Assembly (NCBI RefSeq): GCF_003364205.1
Contig: NZ_NXLV01000002.1
Location: forward strand, 124,001-188,000
DNA length: 64,000 nucleotides
Source: Helicobacter brantae
GTDB taxonomy: Bacteria; Campylobacterota; Campylobacteria; Campylobacterales; Helicobacteraceae
Direction: 5' to 3'
The notes beneath the pieces are model-generated. The model ran no database searches. It worked only from the letters and a program-made list of their open reading frames with translations, and was not told the origin of the DNA. Below are positions 41,341-51,388 of this stretch, one piece after another (within the stretch, counting starts at the first letter, position 1; every line of letters begins with the position of its first letter). Made by a program: the position numbers and the translations under genes.

Positions 41341-42768
41341 ATGTTTAGAAAAATCTTGATTGCCAATCGTGGGGAAATTGCGGTAAGAATCATTCGTGCG
41401 TGTAAGGATTTGGGGATTGAGAGTATTGCGATTTACTCTCAAGCAGATAGCAAGTCTTTGCATGTAAAAATGGCAGATTATGCCTACAAGCTCAGTGATG
41501 ATCCAATCGGTGGGTATTTGGATATTGATTTGATTATCAAGATTGCCAAAGAGAGTGGAGCAGAGGCGATCCACCCAGGGTATGGATTCCTCTCAGAGAA
41601 TGCCAACTTTGCACGCAAAGTGCAAGAGAGTGGGATTGTGTGGATTGGTCCAAATGATAAAGTTATTGCCAATATGGGGGATAAAAATGTCGCAAGAGCC
41701 TTGATGAAGCAAAATGGTATCCCCATCGTCCCTGGAACTGATCCACTCAATGATAAAACACTTCAAGAGATAGCTGAGATTGCCAAAGTTATGGGCTATC
41801 CTGTGATTTTCAAAGCAAGTGCAGGTGGGGGAGGAAAGGGCATTAGGGTGGTGGAGAGAGAAGAGGATTTGAGTGAGAGCTTTGAGGCGTGCAAAAGAGA
41901 GGCAAAAGCGTTTTTTGGGAATGATGATGTGTTTATGGAAAAATGTATTACAAACCCACGCCATATTGAGTTTCAAATCCTAGCTGATAGCTATGGCAAT
42001 GTCATTCATCTAGGGGAGAGGGATTGCTCTATCCAAAGACGCCACCAAAAGCTTATCGAAATCGCTCCATCTCCAAGCATTGATGAGGGATTGCGTAAGA
42101 AAATGGGAGCAGTAGCAATCGCAGCAGCAAAGGCAGTGGATTATGTCAATGCAGGAACGGTGGAGTTTTTGCTTGATGAGTATAATCAGTTTTATTTTAT
42201 GGAGATGAATACCCGCATTCAAGTTGAGCACGGCATTACTGAAGAGATCACAGGGCTTGATCTTGTCGTGCGACAAATCCGAATCGCAGGGGGAGAAATC
42301 CTAGAGCTAGAGCAAAAAGACATTGTCTTTCAAGGCTATGCCATTGAGGCTAGAATCAACGCTGAAGACACAAGCTCTGACTTTGCTCCAAATCCGGGCA
42401 AAATCACCACTTATTATCCCGCTCTTGGTCCTTCTGTACGAGTGGATAGCTGTATTTACAAAGATTATGAAATCCCATCTTTTTATGACTCAATGGTAGC
42501 CAAACTCATTGTCAGAGCTACAAGCTATGATCTAGCAGTGAGGAAGCTCTCAAGAGCGTTGAGTGAATTTACAATTAGAGGAGTGAAAACCACCATTCCA
42601 TTTTTGCAAAAGATTTGTGATGATTCAATATTTAAAAAAGGCTTTTTTGATACCTCTTATATCCCCACAAACCTCCCTCATCTTATCCCTCAAGAGCAAA
42701 AAGATGAAGTCGATGAGGTGGCAATCATCTCAGCAATCTTAGCCCTAAAATCAGCAGAAGGAAAATAA
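41341..42768 (+). CDS. accC: biotin carboxylase (acetyl-CoA or pyruvate carboxylase subunit)
   Basis: A 475-residue biotin carboxylase. The N-terminus is FRKILIANRGEIAVRIIRAC, followed by IHPGYGFLSEN, the Gly-rich ATP loop KASAGGGGKGIRVV, and the active-site region EMNTRIQVEHGITEEITG (usual VEHxVTE). It carboxylates biotin on a carrier protein using ATP and bicarbonate. AccC proteins are usually about 445-455 residues; the extra C-terminus and the lack of an accB neighbour leave open that this is the pyruvate carboxylase A subunit. ATG 41341 is chosen over 41221 because of TAAGGAAG and the family start. The next gene overlaps its stop by one base. Confidence 0.9.
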   Translation: MFRKILIANRGEIAVRIIRACKDLGIESIAIYSQADSKSLHVKMADYAYKLSDDPIGGYLDIDLIIKIAKESGAEAIHPGYGFLSENANFARKVQESGIVWIGPNDKVIANMGDKNVARALMKQNGIPIVPGTDPLNDKTLQEIAEIAKVMGYPVIFKASAGGGGKGIRVVEREEDLSESFEACKREAKAFFGNDDVFMEKCITNPRHIEFQILADSYGNVIHLGERDCSIQRRHQKLIEIAPSPSIDEGLRKKMGAVAIAAAKAVDYVNAGTVEFLLDEYNQFYFMEMNTRIQVEHGITEEITGLDLVVRQIRIAGGEILELEQKDIVFQGYAIEARINAEDTSSDFAPNPGKITTYYPALGPSVRVDSCIYKDYEIPSFYDSMVAKLIVRATSYDLAVRKLSRALSEFTIRGVKTTIPFLQKICDDSIFKKGFFDTSYIPTNLPHLIPQEQKDEVDEVAIISAILALKSAEGK

Positions 42769-44147
42769 TGCAAAATATTTACAAAGAAACAGGAGTGCTA
42801 GATAAACGAGCCATAGAGCGATATTTTTTGAGTGAGGAGATTTTGTGCGAAAACGCCTCAATCGCCCTCAAAGAGCTATTAAGCAAAATCACTCACAAAA
42901 AAAGTCTAGTTTATATTATCTGTGGTGGGGGAAATAACGGAGCTGATGGATTAGCCCTAGCTAGAAAAATAAGCTCTGATTATCTTCTCAAAGTCTATAT
43001 GGCAGATGAGCCAAAAACCCCACTAGCCAAACAAGAATATCTTAGGTGCAAAAGTGCAGGCGTGGAGTTTGTCAGAAAGATTTATAAATGCGATGTTTTG
43101 ATTGATTGTCTTTTTGGCAGTGGGTTTAGAGGGGAGATAAGCCCACAGACTAGAGAGCTCATTGAAGCAATGAATCAAAGTGGAAGAAAAAAAATTGCGT
43201 GTGATATGCCTAGTGGAGTGGGGAGATTCTTTAAAGGCGTGGCTTTTAGGGCAGACTACACCCTATGTATGGGGGCTTTGAAGCTTGATTTATTTAGTGA
43301 GTGGGCAAAGGACTATGTGGGAGAAATCCTCACAGCTCCCCTAGGAATCTCAAAAGAAAACTATGAAATCCCCTCAAATATCAAGCTCTTAGAAGCCAAA
43401 GACCTCTCACTCCCTTATCGAAGCAAACAAGACACACACAAAGGAGAGTATGGAACTCTCAATATCCTAACCACTGAAAATGAGGGAAGCAAAGGAGGAG
43501 CAAGTGTGCTTTCAGCCCTTAGCTCCATTGCTTTTGGTGTGGGGAAAGTGAGTATAGTAGGGGGGAGAGAGGTTTTGCCTTATGAAGTGATGAGAAGTGA
43601 AGAGATTGGCTCTAGTGTGGTGCTCTTTGGTATGGGTGCAGGGGTTGTGGGAGAGAGAGAGTTTAGCAAACTCCACTCCAAAACTTGTGTGTTAGATGCT
43701 GATGTATTTTACTCTCAAGCCCTCAAAGACTTTTTAGCCCAAAACTCAGAGCTAGTCCTTACCCCTCATATCAAAGAATTTGCCTCACTTCTTAGAATCT
43801 GTGGCATTGCAGATTTGAGCGTGGAGGAAGTCAAGGCTAAAAGAGATGAGCTATTGCTTGAGTTTTGCTCTCTTTATCCTGAAGTGGTGGTAGTGCTAAA
43901 GGGGGCTAATACCCTCATAGCCAAAGGAAGCAAACTCTATATTTGCACACTTGGGAGCAATAACCTTGCAAAAGGGGGAAGTGGAGATATTCTAGCAGGA
44001 ATGATAGGCTCACTTCTAGCTCAAGGAGAGGATAGGCTAAAAGCAAGTACCAATGCCATTCTAGCTCACGCCCTAGCTTCTCAAAAAATCAAAACTTCCT
44101 ATGGGCTTAATCCTATGGATTTAATCGAGGCAGTGAAATATCTATGA
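42768..44147 (+). CDS. nnr: bifunctional NAD(P)HX epimerase/dehydratase
   Basis: A 459-residue fused repair enzyme. The N-terminal YjeF_N epimerase part has CGGGNNGADGLALAR and DCLFGSGFRGEIS; the C-terminal ADP-dependent dehydratase part has TPHIKEFASL, VVLKGANTLIA and NLAKGGSGDILAGMIGSLLAQG. Together they restore damaged hydrated NADH/NADPH. The ATG overlaps the accC stop (TAATG), and the stop overlaps cmoA by four bases. Confidence 0.93.
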   Translation: MQNIYKETGVLDKRAIERYFLSEEILCENASIALKELLSKITHKKSLVYIICGGGNNGADGLALARKISSDYLLKVYMADEPKTPLAKQEYLRCKSAGVEFVRKIYKCDVLIDCLFGSGFRGEISPQTRELIEAMNQSGRKKIACDMPSGVGRFFKGVAFRADYTLCMGALKLDLFSEWAKDYVGEILTAPLGISKENYEIPSNIKLLEAKDLSLPYRSKQDTHKGEYGTLNILTTENEGSKGGASVLSALSSIAFGVGKVSIVGGREVLPYEVMRSEEIGSSVVLFGMGAGVVGEREFSKLHSKTCVLDADVFYSQALKDFLAQNSELVLTPHIKEFASLLRICGIADLSVEEVKAKRDELLLEFCSLYPEVVVVLKGANTLIAKGSKLYICTLGSNNLAKGGSGDILAGMIGSLLAQGEDRLKASTNAILAHALASQKIKTSYGLNPMDLIEAVKYL

Positions 44148-44854
44148 GAGATGAAATTTTCAAAGACAAGTTAGAGAAGCAATTTGAGTTTGATGAAAGC
44201 GTGGTGAGTGTCTTTGATGATATGATTGATCGCTCAGTTCCCTTTTATAGGGAGCAAATCTCTCTTATCGCTCACTTTGCCTCTCTCTCTTTAAGCAATG
44301 GGGGGAGGGTGTATGATTTGGGGAGTTCGACAGGAAATGTGCTTTTTGAGCTTTACAAATCAATTCCCTCTCACACCGAGCTAATCGGACTTGATTCTTC
44401 TCTTGCAATGATTGAGAGAGCAAGGCTAAAGGCTAGGGCTTATGAGGCGTGCAATATCAAGTTTTTACACCAAGATTTTTTGGAATATGAGTTTTTGCCA
44501 AGTGAAGTGATGATTGCAAGTTGGACGATGCAGTTTGTGCGTCCTTTGATGAGGGAGAGGATGATAAGCAAGATTTATCAAAGTTTGAGAGAGAATGGAA
44601 TCTTTTTGATGAGTGAGAAAATGGTAAGCTCAGATAAGGTGCTAGATCGCTTGATGATTGAGAGATATCATCAATACAAAGCCACTCAAGGCTACTCTCA
44701 AATTGAGATTAACCAAAAGCGAGAAGCACTAGAGAATGTGCTAGTTCCCTACACTCAAGAAGAAAATTTCTCAATGCTCAAAAACGCAGGATTTAAAAGT
44801 GTGGAAATTCTTTTCAAATGGGTGAATTTCGCCCTACTGATTGCAAGGAAATAA
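44144..44854 (+). CDS. cmoA: carboxy-SAM synthase CmoA
   Basis: A 236-residue SAM-binding enzyme that makes carboxy-S-adenosylmethionine from prephenate for wobble-uridine (cmo5U) modification of tRNA. The Rossmann motif is VYDLGSSTGNVL, with IGLDSS, FLHQDFLEYE and SWTMQFV following. Length and N-terminus (FKDKLEKQFEFDESVVSVFDDM) fit CmoA. Translationally coupled to nnr; dapE starts two bases after its stop. Confidence 0.93.
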   Translation: MRDEIFKDKLEKQFEFDESVVSVFDDMIDRSVPFYREQISLIAHFASLSLSNGGRVYDLGSSTGNVLFELYKSIPSHTELIGLDSSLAMIERARLKARAYEACNIKFLHQDFLEYEFLPSEVMIASWTMQFVRPLMRERMISKIYQSLRENGIFLMSEKMVSSDKVLDRLMIERYHQYKATQGYSQIEINQKREALENVLVPYTQEENFSMLKNAGFKSVEILFKWVNFALLIARK

Positions 44855-44856
44855 AA

Positions 44857-45972
44857 ATGGGTGCTTTAGAGATTTTACAAAAACTCATCACTTATCCCAC
44901 AATCACCCCCAAAGAGTGTGGAATCTATGAATATATTTGCTCTCTTTTGCCTAACTTTGAAGTCATGAGATTTGATAGAGGGGAGACAAAAAATCTCTTT
45001 TTGCTCTGCAGAAGTCCTAATCCCAATGCTAGGCATTTATGCTTTGCAGGACATATCGATGTCGTCCCAGCAGGGGAGGGGTGGGAGAGTGATCCATTTG
45101 TGCCAACGCTAAAAGAAGGCTATCTTTATGGCAGAGGGGCTCAAGATATGAAGGGGGGAGTGTCGGCATTTTTGAGTGCATTGCGTGAGGTTACTCCCCA
45201 AGAGCTTACACTCTCAGTCTTGCTTACAAGCGATGAAGAGGGGGAGGGCAAAGATGGAAGTCGCTATGTTTTAGAAGAGCTAGAGAGGGCAAATCTCTTG
45301 CCTCATTTTGTGATTGTGGCAGAGCCTACAAGTGAAGAGAAAATCGCAGATATGATAAAGATAGGCAGAAGAGGCTCTATCAATGGGGTTTTAAAAATCT
45401 TTGGAGAGCAAGGACATGTGGCATATCCAAGCAAATGTAAAAATCCTGTGGAGATTTTGGGAGCAAAGCTAGGAGAGATAGCAGGAGTGGAGCTAGATAG
45501 TGGAGATGAGTTTTTTGAGCCTAGCAAGATTGTGATTACTGATATTCGTGGGGGAATGGAAGTTTGCAATGTAACTCCAAGTGAGCTAAAGATAATGTTT
45601 AATGTGCGAAACTCTACCCTCACAAATGCCAAAGATATAGAGGAGTATTTAGAAAAGGTGCTATCTCAAATCCCTCATAGCCTAGAGCTTAATGTTAGCT
45701 CCCTTCCTTTTATGACTTCAAGCTCAAACTCTCTAGTGCAAACCCTTATCTCAAGTATCCAAGCAGTTAAGGGCTACACCCCAGCTCTAGGAAGCACAGG
45801 GGGGACAAGTGATGCAAGGTTTTTCGCCCAATATGGAATCCCTGTGGCTGAACTTGGAGTGCTAAATGATAGGATTCACGCCAAAAATGAGAATGTTAGT
45901 GTCGAGGATTTACAAGATTTAGCAAAAATTTTCAAAAATTTTATTTTATCTTTTGCAAAGGAGAGCAAGTGA
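44857..45972 (+). CDS. dapE: succinyl-diaminopimelate desuccinylase DapE
   Basis: A 371-residue M20-family zinc hydrolase of the lysine/diaminopimelate pathway. Metal ligands are visible in FAGHIDVVPAG (His), YGRGAQDMKGG (Asp), TSDEEGEGKDG (Glu-Glu), AEPTSEEKI and the final His in DRIHAKNE. The start ATG 44857 has AAGGAAAT upstream; an earlier in-frame ATG at 44818 lies inside cmoA. The stop overlaps the GTG start of yedF. Confidence 0.93.
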   Translation: MGALEILQKLITYPTITPKECGIYEYICSLLPNFEVMRFDRGETKNLFLLCRSPNPNARHLCFAGHIDVVPAGEGWESDPFVPTLKEGYLYGRGAQDMKGGVSAFLSALREVTPQELTLSVLLTSDEEGEGKDGSRYVLEELERANLLPHFVIVAEPTSEEKIADMIKIGRRGSINGVLKIFGEQGHVAYPSKCKNPVEILGAKLGEIAGVELDSGDEFFEPSKIVITDIRGGMEVCNVTPSELKIMFNVRNSTLTNAKDIEEYLEKVLSQIPHSLELNVSSLPFMTSSSNSLVQTLISSIQAVKGYTPALGSTGGTSDARFFAQYGIPVAELGVLNDRIHAKNENVSVEDLQDLAKIFKNFILSFAKESK

Positions 45973-46580
45973 AAGAAGCAAGAATTGATATTACTCAAAG
46001 TGTGTGTCAAGATCCTCTAAACAAAGTCAAATCAGTCTTGGAGCAACTCAGAGAGCAGAAAATCTCTGTAAGCAAGATTGAGATTTTGGGAGATAGTGAA
46101 TTGGCTTTAGAGAGTGTGGAGAATTTTTTGATCAATAGTGGTTATATCTTTGAGACTTCAGGCAATGGAGAGCAGTTTGCTATCCTTGTCAAAGGCAAAG
46201 AGGAGATAAAAATTGAGGCACTAGAGGAGAAACCCATAGAGTTTGAAGACAAAATTTTGCTTTTCAGAGATGATCGAATCGGAGAGGGAGAACTAGGCAA
46301 AAAACTTGCTGATGGATTCCTCTCTCAACTCACTCTAAGCCACAAACTCCCCAAAGAAATTATCTTCCTTAATCGTGGAGTTTTACTCTGTGCTGATAGT
46401 CGTAGAAATGCCAATATCCTCAAAGATTTACAAAACCTAGAGCAAAAGGGAGTAAAGCTCTTGCTTTGTCGCACTTGTTTGGAGGCTTTGAGGGTGAAAG
46501 AGAGTGTGGCAGTAGGCAAGATTTCCAATGCTCAAGAGATTATGGATAGGTTGCTCTCAAGCTCTGTGATTAGCCTATAA
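45969..46580 (+). CDS. yedF: YedF-like selenium-metabolism protein
   Basis: A 203-residue protein. The N-terminal TusA-like half has SVCQDPLNKV, the family Cys-x-x-Pro position; the C-terminal DsrE-like half ends with LLCRTCLEALRVKESVAVGKISNAQEI. This two-domain form is the YedF family that travels with selD and is thought to help selenium delivery. GTG 45969 overlaps the dapE stop. Ten bases separate it from selD, in which selenocysteine is used, so context and family agree. Confidence 0.85.
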   Translation: MKEARIDITQSVCQDPLNKVKSVLEQLREQKISVSKIEILGDSELALESVENFLINSGYIFETSGNGEQFAILVKGKEEIKIEALEEKPIEFEDKILLFRDDRIGEGELGKKLADGFLSQLTLSHKLPKEIIFLNRGVLLCADSRRNANILKDLQNLEQKGVKLLLCRTCLEALRVKESVAVGKISNAQEIMDRLLSSSVISL

Positions 46581-46590
46581 GGAGGGAAAT

Positions 46591-47616
46591 ATGCAAAAGA
46601 TGACACCTTTTGTGCGTTGTGTAGGTTGAGCTGCCAAAGTGGGTCTGGAAGACCTAAGACAAATGATGGAAGGCATACAAACTTACCAAGATGAAAATGT
46701 AATCGTGGATTACCAAAAAAGCGATGATGCAGGGGTGTATCGCTTAAGTGATGAGATAGCTTTGATTGAGAGTGTGGATTTTATCACGCCAATTGTTGAT
46801 GATCCTTATATCTATGGGCAGATTGCTGCTTCAAATGCACTTAGTGATATTTTTGCGATGGGGGGAGTGGCAAAGACAGCGATGAATGTGCTAATGTGGG
46901 ATCAAGCCCATATCAGCAAAGAGATGATAAAAGAGATTTTAAGAGGTGGGGCTGAGAGAGTGAGTGAGGCAAAAGTTTCACTTCTTGGAGGGCATAGTGT
47001 AGGGGACTTGGAGCAAAAATATGGACTAAGCGTGAGTGGGGTGGCAAGTCCAAACAAGATTTGGAAAAATTGCACTGCAAAAGAGGGCGATGCTTTGGTA
47101 TTGACAAAGGCTTTGGGGACAGGGATATTAGCCACAGCTCTCAAAAACAATCAACTCAGCTTCAGTAAAGAACTAGAGGGGATAGAGAGTATGATTGCTC
47201 TCAATCAAAACGCTTCTCTTTGTGCCAAAGAGTTTGAAATCCACGCTTGTACCGATGTTACAGGATTTGGACTTATCGGACACTTGCTTGAGATGACTTC
47301 AGGAGATAAAAGTGTGGAGCTAGTGATGGAGAATATCCCTCTGTTTGAGTGTGTTCCAAGTCTAATCAATCAAGGCTTTATCCCCAATGGAAGCAAACAA
47401 AACCAAAGTTATTTGCTCCCTAGCGTTGAGCTATCAACCACTTCACCTTATAGCATTGCTCTCTTTGACGCTCAAACTTCAGGGGGATTGCTCCTTGCCT
47501 TGCCAAAGGCTGAAGCTCCCAAACTTGTAGAATCGCTTAAAGGAGTGGGATATACAAGAAGTGCAATCATTGGGGAGTTTGTGAGTAGGAGAGAAAAAGA
47601 GATTTATATCTTTTAG
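46591..47616 (+). CDS. selD: selenophosphate synthase SelD (selenocysteine-containing)
   Basis: A 341-residue enzyme that makes selenophosphate from selenide and ATP. The reading frame starts at ATG 46591 (AAGGAGGG upstream) and crosses an in-frame TGA at 46627-46629, read as selenocysteine 13: RCVG-U-AAKVG, the known active-site form of SelD. The rest is complete: DDAGVYRL, NALSDIFAMGG, GGHSVGDLEQKYG and DVTGFGLIGHLLEM. A GGTC loop candidate (46642-46645) follows the UGA, closed by CCA/TGG. Ignoring the UGA would give a false GTG start at 46639 that lacks the catalytic residue. Confidence 0.95.
46627..46654 (+). promoter_or_regulatory. selD UGA and candidate SECIS
   Basis: UGA at 46627-46629, with GGTCT at 46642-46646 that can sit in the loop of CCA (46634-46636)/TGG (46646-46648), or pair with AGACC (46650-46654). 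The stem is short, so the structure is tentative, but the position fits bacterial SECIS elements. Confidence 0.5.
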
Positions 47617-48551
47617 GCTAGAGAGTGTGTCAAAGCAATGATTTTATTGATAGTTTTTTCTCTATCTTGGCTTAAAAGCACATAGCTCATATTCTCCCCA
47701 CCCCACAAAATCGTATCTTTGAAGCTGAAAATTCCAATGCTAGGGATTCCTAAATTATCAGCGATATGGATATTCCCTGTGCTAGGAGAGATGAGAAGAT
47801 TGACTTTTGAGGTGAGTTCTACAAGATTGAGCAAATCATCATCATTGTGAAAAATGCAGAAATTTTGATGAGTGAGAAGCTCTTGAGGGAAGACACCTCT
47901 TACTTCCTCATCTTTAGAGCCAAATGTAGGAATGATGATGAAAAAATCTTCTATGAGCTTTTGGGTAAGGGTGGCGTATTCACTCAAAGCTAGATTGACT
48001 TTAGCAGCATAGCCAAAGGGGTTAATCATAATGATTTTTTTTCCTTTGATTTGAAGATTTGAGAGGAAAGAGGTGATAGTTTGTGTATTTTTGGGGAAAG
48101 TTTGGAGCTTGGGAGTGGAGATTGAGGGCTTTTGTCTAGCACCTTTTGGGCGAATGAGCCACACTAAGTCAATCAAAGTTTTTTTGATACTTTGAGGTTT
48201 GGTGATAAGATTGGCAAAGAGGGTTTTCACTCTAAAATCAAAGAGATTGTAGGGTTTGAGATAAGTTACAAGCTTTTTGGCATTGGAAGTTTTGAGATAG
48301 GTGATTGTATTTTTATCAGAGTTGCTAGAGAAGAGAAAATCTAAATGCAGTGAGTTTAGAGTAGGAATGAGATTTTCATCAATCAAAATAATCTCATCAA
48401 TCCACTCAAATGGAGAGTAGAGGTTTTGAGTAATAGGATTGCAGAAAATATAGAGTTTGCACTTTGGATAAAGTGTCTTTATCCCATAGATTGCAGGGAG
48501 TGCGACGACACTATCGCCGATTTTAGAATCGATATAAAACCCTATTTGCAA
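47613..48551 (-). CDS. glycosyltransferase family 9 (heptosyltransferase-like), copy 1
   Basis: A 312-residue GT9-type enzyme: GDSVVALPAIYGIKTLYPKCKLYIF at the N-terminus and the donor site LLISPSTGNIHIADNLGIPSIGIFS near the C-terminus. Such enzymes add heptose or related sugars to the lipopolysaccharide core. The start is TTG 48551, which overlaps the upstream paralogue by ten bases. The 3' end overlaps that of selD by four bases, tail to tail. Confidence 0.82.
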   Translation of the reverse strand: MQIGFYIDSKIGDSVVALPAIYGIKTLYPKCKLYIFCNPITQNLYSPFEWIDEIILIDENLIPTLNSLHLDFLFSSNSDKNTITYLKTSNAKKLVTYLKPYNLFDFRVKTLFANLITKPQSIKKTLIDLVWLIRPKGARQKPSISTPKLQTFPKNTQTITSFLSNLQIKGKKIIMINPFGYAAKVNLALSEYATLTQKLIEDFFIIIPTFGSKDEEVRGVFPQELLTHQNFCIFHNDDDLLNLVELTSKVNLLISPSTGNIHIADNLGIPSIGIFSFKDTILWGGENMSYVLLSQDREKTINKIIALTHSLA

Positions 48552-49531
48552 AACTTCTCAAACCTCTCTAAAACTTGCTTAATGATTAGTTCCTCATCAC
48601 TCTCTTTAAGCTTTTTTCTCTCTTTTGGCACGATGATGAGGTTGGCTAACTCCATATTCTCCCCTCTCCAAAGCATTGTGTCTCTTTTGCTAAAGATTCC
48701 AATCAAAGGGATTTTGAGATTATTTGCAATGTGAGCGTTCCCTGTGCTAGGGGAGATGAGGAGATTGATTTGACTTGTGAGGGCAATGAGATTGAAGAGA
48801 TCAAGCGTGTTATAAAAGAGTTTGAGATTTTCTAGCTTGGGGAAGTCAAAGCTCTGGGGATTGCCCTCATAGGTGGGAATGATAAAAAGCACATTGGGAT
48901 AACTCCTAGCTAGAGTGTCAATGAGCTTTAGCCACCCTTTGGGCGTGAGAGAATGGGAGCAGGTGCGAGAGTAGGGGTTGATCATCACTTTGTATTGATA
49001 ACTCTTGGCATTGCACTCATCTAAAAACTTTTTGGCAAACTCAAAATGATTTTCATAAGGTTTAAGCGTGATAGGAGAGAAATCGATGTGAGAGAATTTC
49101 TCATCAAAAACTTTAGGATTGATTTCTCTCACAAGCCTTAAAAGTCGCTGATATTGAGGGGTGGGATCAAAGTTTCTAGAGATGAAAATATTGTGAAATT
49201 TTAAGCGATAGAAGTTTCTTGGACTAAGCAGACTAATCACTCTTTTGGCATTGCTTTTTCCCAAAAGATTGCAAGGGTTTTTGATAGGTTGAGTGAGGAT
49301 AAATTCATCAAACTCCCAAGAGTTGATATGCTTCAAAGTCGCTTCAAAGTCATTTACGCTCAAGTCAAAAAGCTCATCAATAAAATCAAAATCTTTATAA
49401 AGCTCCATTCCGATATCGTTAGTATAAACCACAAGTTTGCAAGTGGGATAGAGGGCTTTGATAGAGTAAATTGCAGGGAGGGCAACGAGATTGTCGCCTA
49501 TGAGTGCATTGCGATAGAATCCGACTTTCAC
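48542..49531 (-). CDS. glycosyltransferase family 9 (heptosyltransferase-like), copy 2
   Basis: A 329-residue paralogue of the gene downstream, with GDNLVALPAIYSIKALYPTCKL and LLISPSTGNAHIANNLKIPLIGIFSKRDTMLWRGENME. I place the start at GTG 49531 because AAGGAG lies five bases before it; a GTG two codons earlier overlaps that site. Both copies probably build the lipopolysaccharide core or O-chain. Four bases or so separate it from speA, so it belongs to the same transcript. Confidence 0.82.
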   Translation of the reverse strand: MKVGFYRNALIGDNLVALPAIYSIKALYPTCKLVVYTNDIGMELYKDFDFIDELFDLSVNDFEATLKHINSWEFDEFILTQPIKNPCNLLGKSNAKRVISLLSPRNFYRLKFHNIFISRNFDPTPQYQRLLRLVREINPKVFDEKFSHIDFSPITLKPYENHFEFAKKFLDECNAKSYQYKVMINPYSRTCSHSLTPKGWLKLIDTLARSYPNVLFIIPTYEGNPQSFDFPKLENLKLFYNTLDLFNLIALTSQINLLISPSTGNAHIANNLKIPLIGIFSKRDTMLWRGENMELANLIIVPKERKKLKESDEELIIKQVLERFEKFCK

Positions 49532-49540
49532 TCCCACTCC

Positions 49541-51388
49541 TTACTCTGTGGGGGTGATAGTTTTGAGATAGACATTTTCACTTAGCATTACATACAATCG
49601 CCCCAAAATATCTTTTTTGTCTTCATCACTTAGAGCTGTGTTTTCCTCAATCCTAAGCTTCAATCTCCTCTCAATCTCTTTAGTATCATAGTCAATATCA
49701 TCAAGAACATCTAAAATCGTTTGAGCCTCCAAAATATTGGTAATCTCATAGCCTTTGTTGAGATCATCATCAAGCACGACGCTAAATTCTGTGGGGTGGG
49801 TGAAAAGATTGTGCTTCATTCCTAGCACCTCTTGATATGCTCCCACTAAGAAAAAGCCTAAGAAATAATCTTCTTTGGTTACATCAACGTCGTGCAAAAA
49901 TAGAGGTTTCTCACTATCAAAAGCAATCTCTCCATCGCTATCACAAGTAATATCCCATAGACTTGCACTTCTTGTAGGGCGTTTGTTGAGCCTATCAAGT
50001 GGCATTACAGGGAAGTTTTGCCCTAGTCCCCAATAATCAGGCAGACTTTGGAAAAAGGAGCAATTGAGCAAATATCGCTCTTGGACTTGCTCTTGGATTC
50101 GGATAATGTCATTGTGGTTTTTGTGCTTGAGGAGTTTGATGACTTTTTTTATCACCAAATGCACCAAAACTTCAGTATTGCTTCTATCTTGCAAATCAAT
50201 ATAACCCAAATCAAAAAGCGTTAGCAAAGATTCCATATGATCTAGGCTATCGTGCAAGTATTCAATCGCATTTTTTTCATTGATACTTTGATAAAGATCA
50301 TTGAGCTCTTCAATGAGTGGGGGGTTTTTTTCTTTGAGTCTTAGGGCTTTCTCATCGTATTCTTGAGAGAATAGCTCAAGCACAGGAGCGATAAGCACTG
50401 CGTGAGAGGCTGCCACATAGCGACCTGATTCGATATAGATATCAGGTTCAGGCTCTTTTTTGTTTTTGGCTATTTCTCTGAGGGAAAATACCACATCTCC
50501 ACTAAACTCGCTTAGAGTATAGTTGCGATTGTTTATCCCTGCGTGTTGGGTGTATTCTACTGCCAAACCTCCACCGATATTGACACAAGTGAGATTTTTT
50601 GCCCCCATTTTGCGTAACTCTGCATAGATATTTCCTGCTTCTCTTAGAGCCTTTTTGAGTGGGGAAATATCACTGATTTGGCTTCCGATATGGAAGTGAA
50701 TCATCGTAAAACGCTCAATAAGGTTGTTTTTCTCTAGCAAAGAGATAGCCTCTAAAAGCTCGGTGCTATTTAGTCCAAACTTGGAGTTTATCCCCCCACT
50801 CTTTGCCCACACGCCTATTCCACTGCTATGAAGACGGATTCTAAGTCCGATATTGGGGTAGGGTGGGCTAAACTCTTGAGCGATTTCTATGATACTTTCT
50901 AGCTCATTTAATCCCTCAATCGTTAGTGTAATCTCATGCCCCATATTGGCTGCCACAAAGCCTAGAGAAATCATCTCTTTGTCTTTGAATCCATTAACCG
51001 TGATTGGAGAGTTTTTGTTGGTATAAGCCATTGCTAGGATTAGCTCAGCCTTACTTCCTGCCTCTAGTCCATAGCATCGATCACTGCTAAGCTCTACCAA
51101 AGGAAGCACAAAGTTTGGCATCTGATTGACTTTGAGAGGGAAGACAGCTTTAAAAGCCCCTTTGTATTTATACTCAGAAATAGAGCGTTCAAAACAGCTA
51201 AAAATCTTATCAATTTGGTTTTTAATCAGGTGGGGGAAACGCAGGAGTAATGGTCCTCGATAGCCCTGCTCTCGTATATCTTTGACAATGTCTATCAAGG
51301 CTGGTTTTGTCTTATCTCCAATCTTAACCACCCCATCTTCAATCACAAAATCTTGATTTGACCAAAAATTTATCCCATAATCAACCAT
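49541..51388 (-). CDS. speA: biosynthetic arginine decarboxylase SpeA
   Basis: A 615-residue PLP enzyme converting arginine to agmatine for polyamine synthesis. Fold III decarboxylase motifs: FPLKVNQMPNFV contains the PLP lysine, IHFHIGSQISD the His over the ring, CVNIGGGLAVEY the phosphate loop, and the C-terminal LWDITCDSDGEI the catalytic Cys-Asp. Size and N-terminus fit SpeA in the Campylobacterota. It is the first gene of a minus-strand run with two glycosyltransferases, divergent from the restriction-modification locus. Confidence 0.93.
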   Translation of the reverse strand: MVDYGINFWSNQDFVIEDGVVKIGDKTKPALIDIVKDIREQGYRGPLLLRFPHLIKNQIDKIFSCFERSISEYKYKGAFKAVFPLKVNQMPNFVLPLVELSSDRCYGLEAGSKAELILAMAYTNKNSPITVNGFKDKEMISLGFVAANMGHEITLTIEGLNELESIIEIAQEFSPPYPNIGLRIRLHSSGIGVWAKSGGINSKFGLNSTELLEAISLLEKNNLIERFTMIHFHIGSQISDISPLKKALREAGNIYAELRKMGAKNLTCVNIGGGLAVEYTQHAGINNRNYTLSEFSGDVVFSLREIAKNKKEPEPDIYIESGRYVAASHAVLIAPVLELFSQEYDEKALRLKEKNPPLIEELNDLYQSINEKNAIEYLHDSLDHMESLLTLFDLGYIDLQDRSNTEVLVHLVIKKVIKLLKHKNHNDIIRIQEQVQERYLLNCSFFQSLPDYWGLGQNFPVMPLDRLNKRPTRSASLWDITCDSDGEIAFDSEKPLFLHDVDVTKEDYFLGFFLVGAYQEVLGMKHNLFTHPTEFSVVLDDDLNKGYEITNILEAQTILDVLDDIDYDTKEIERRLKLRIEENTALSDEDKKDILGRLYVMLSENVYLKTITPTE

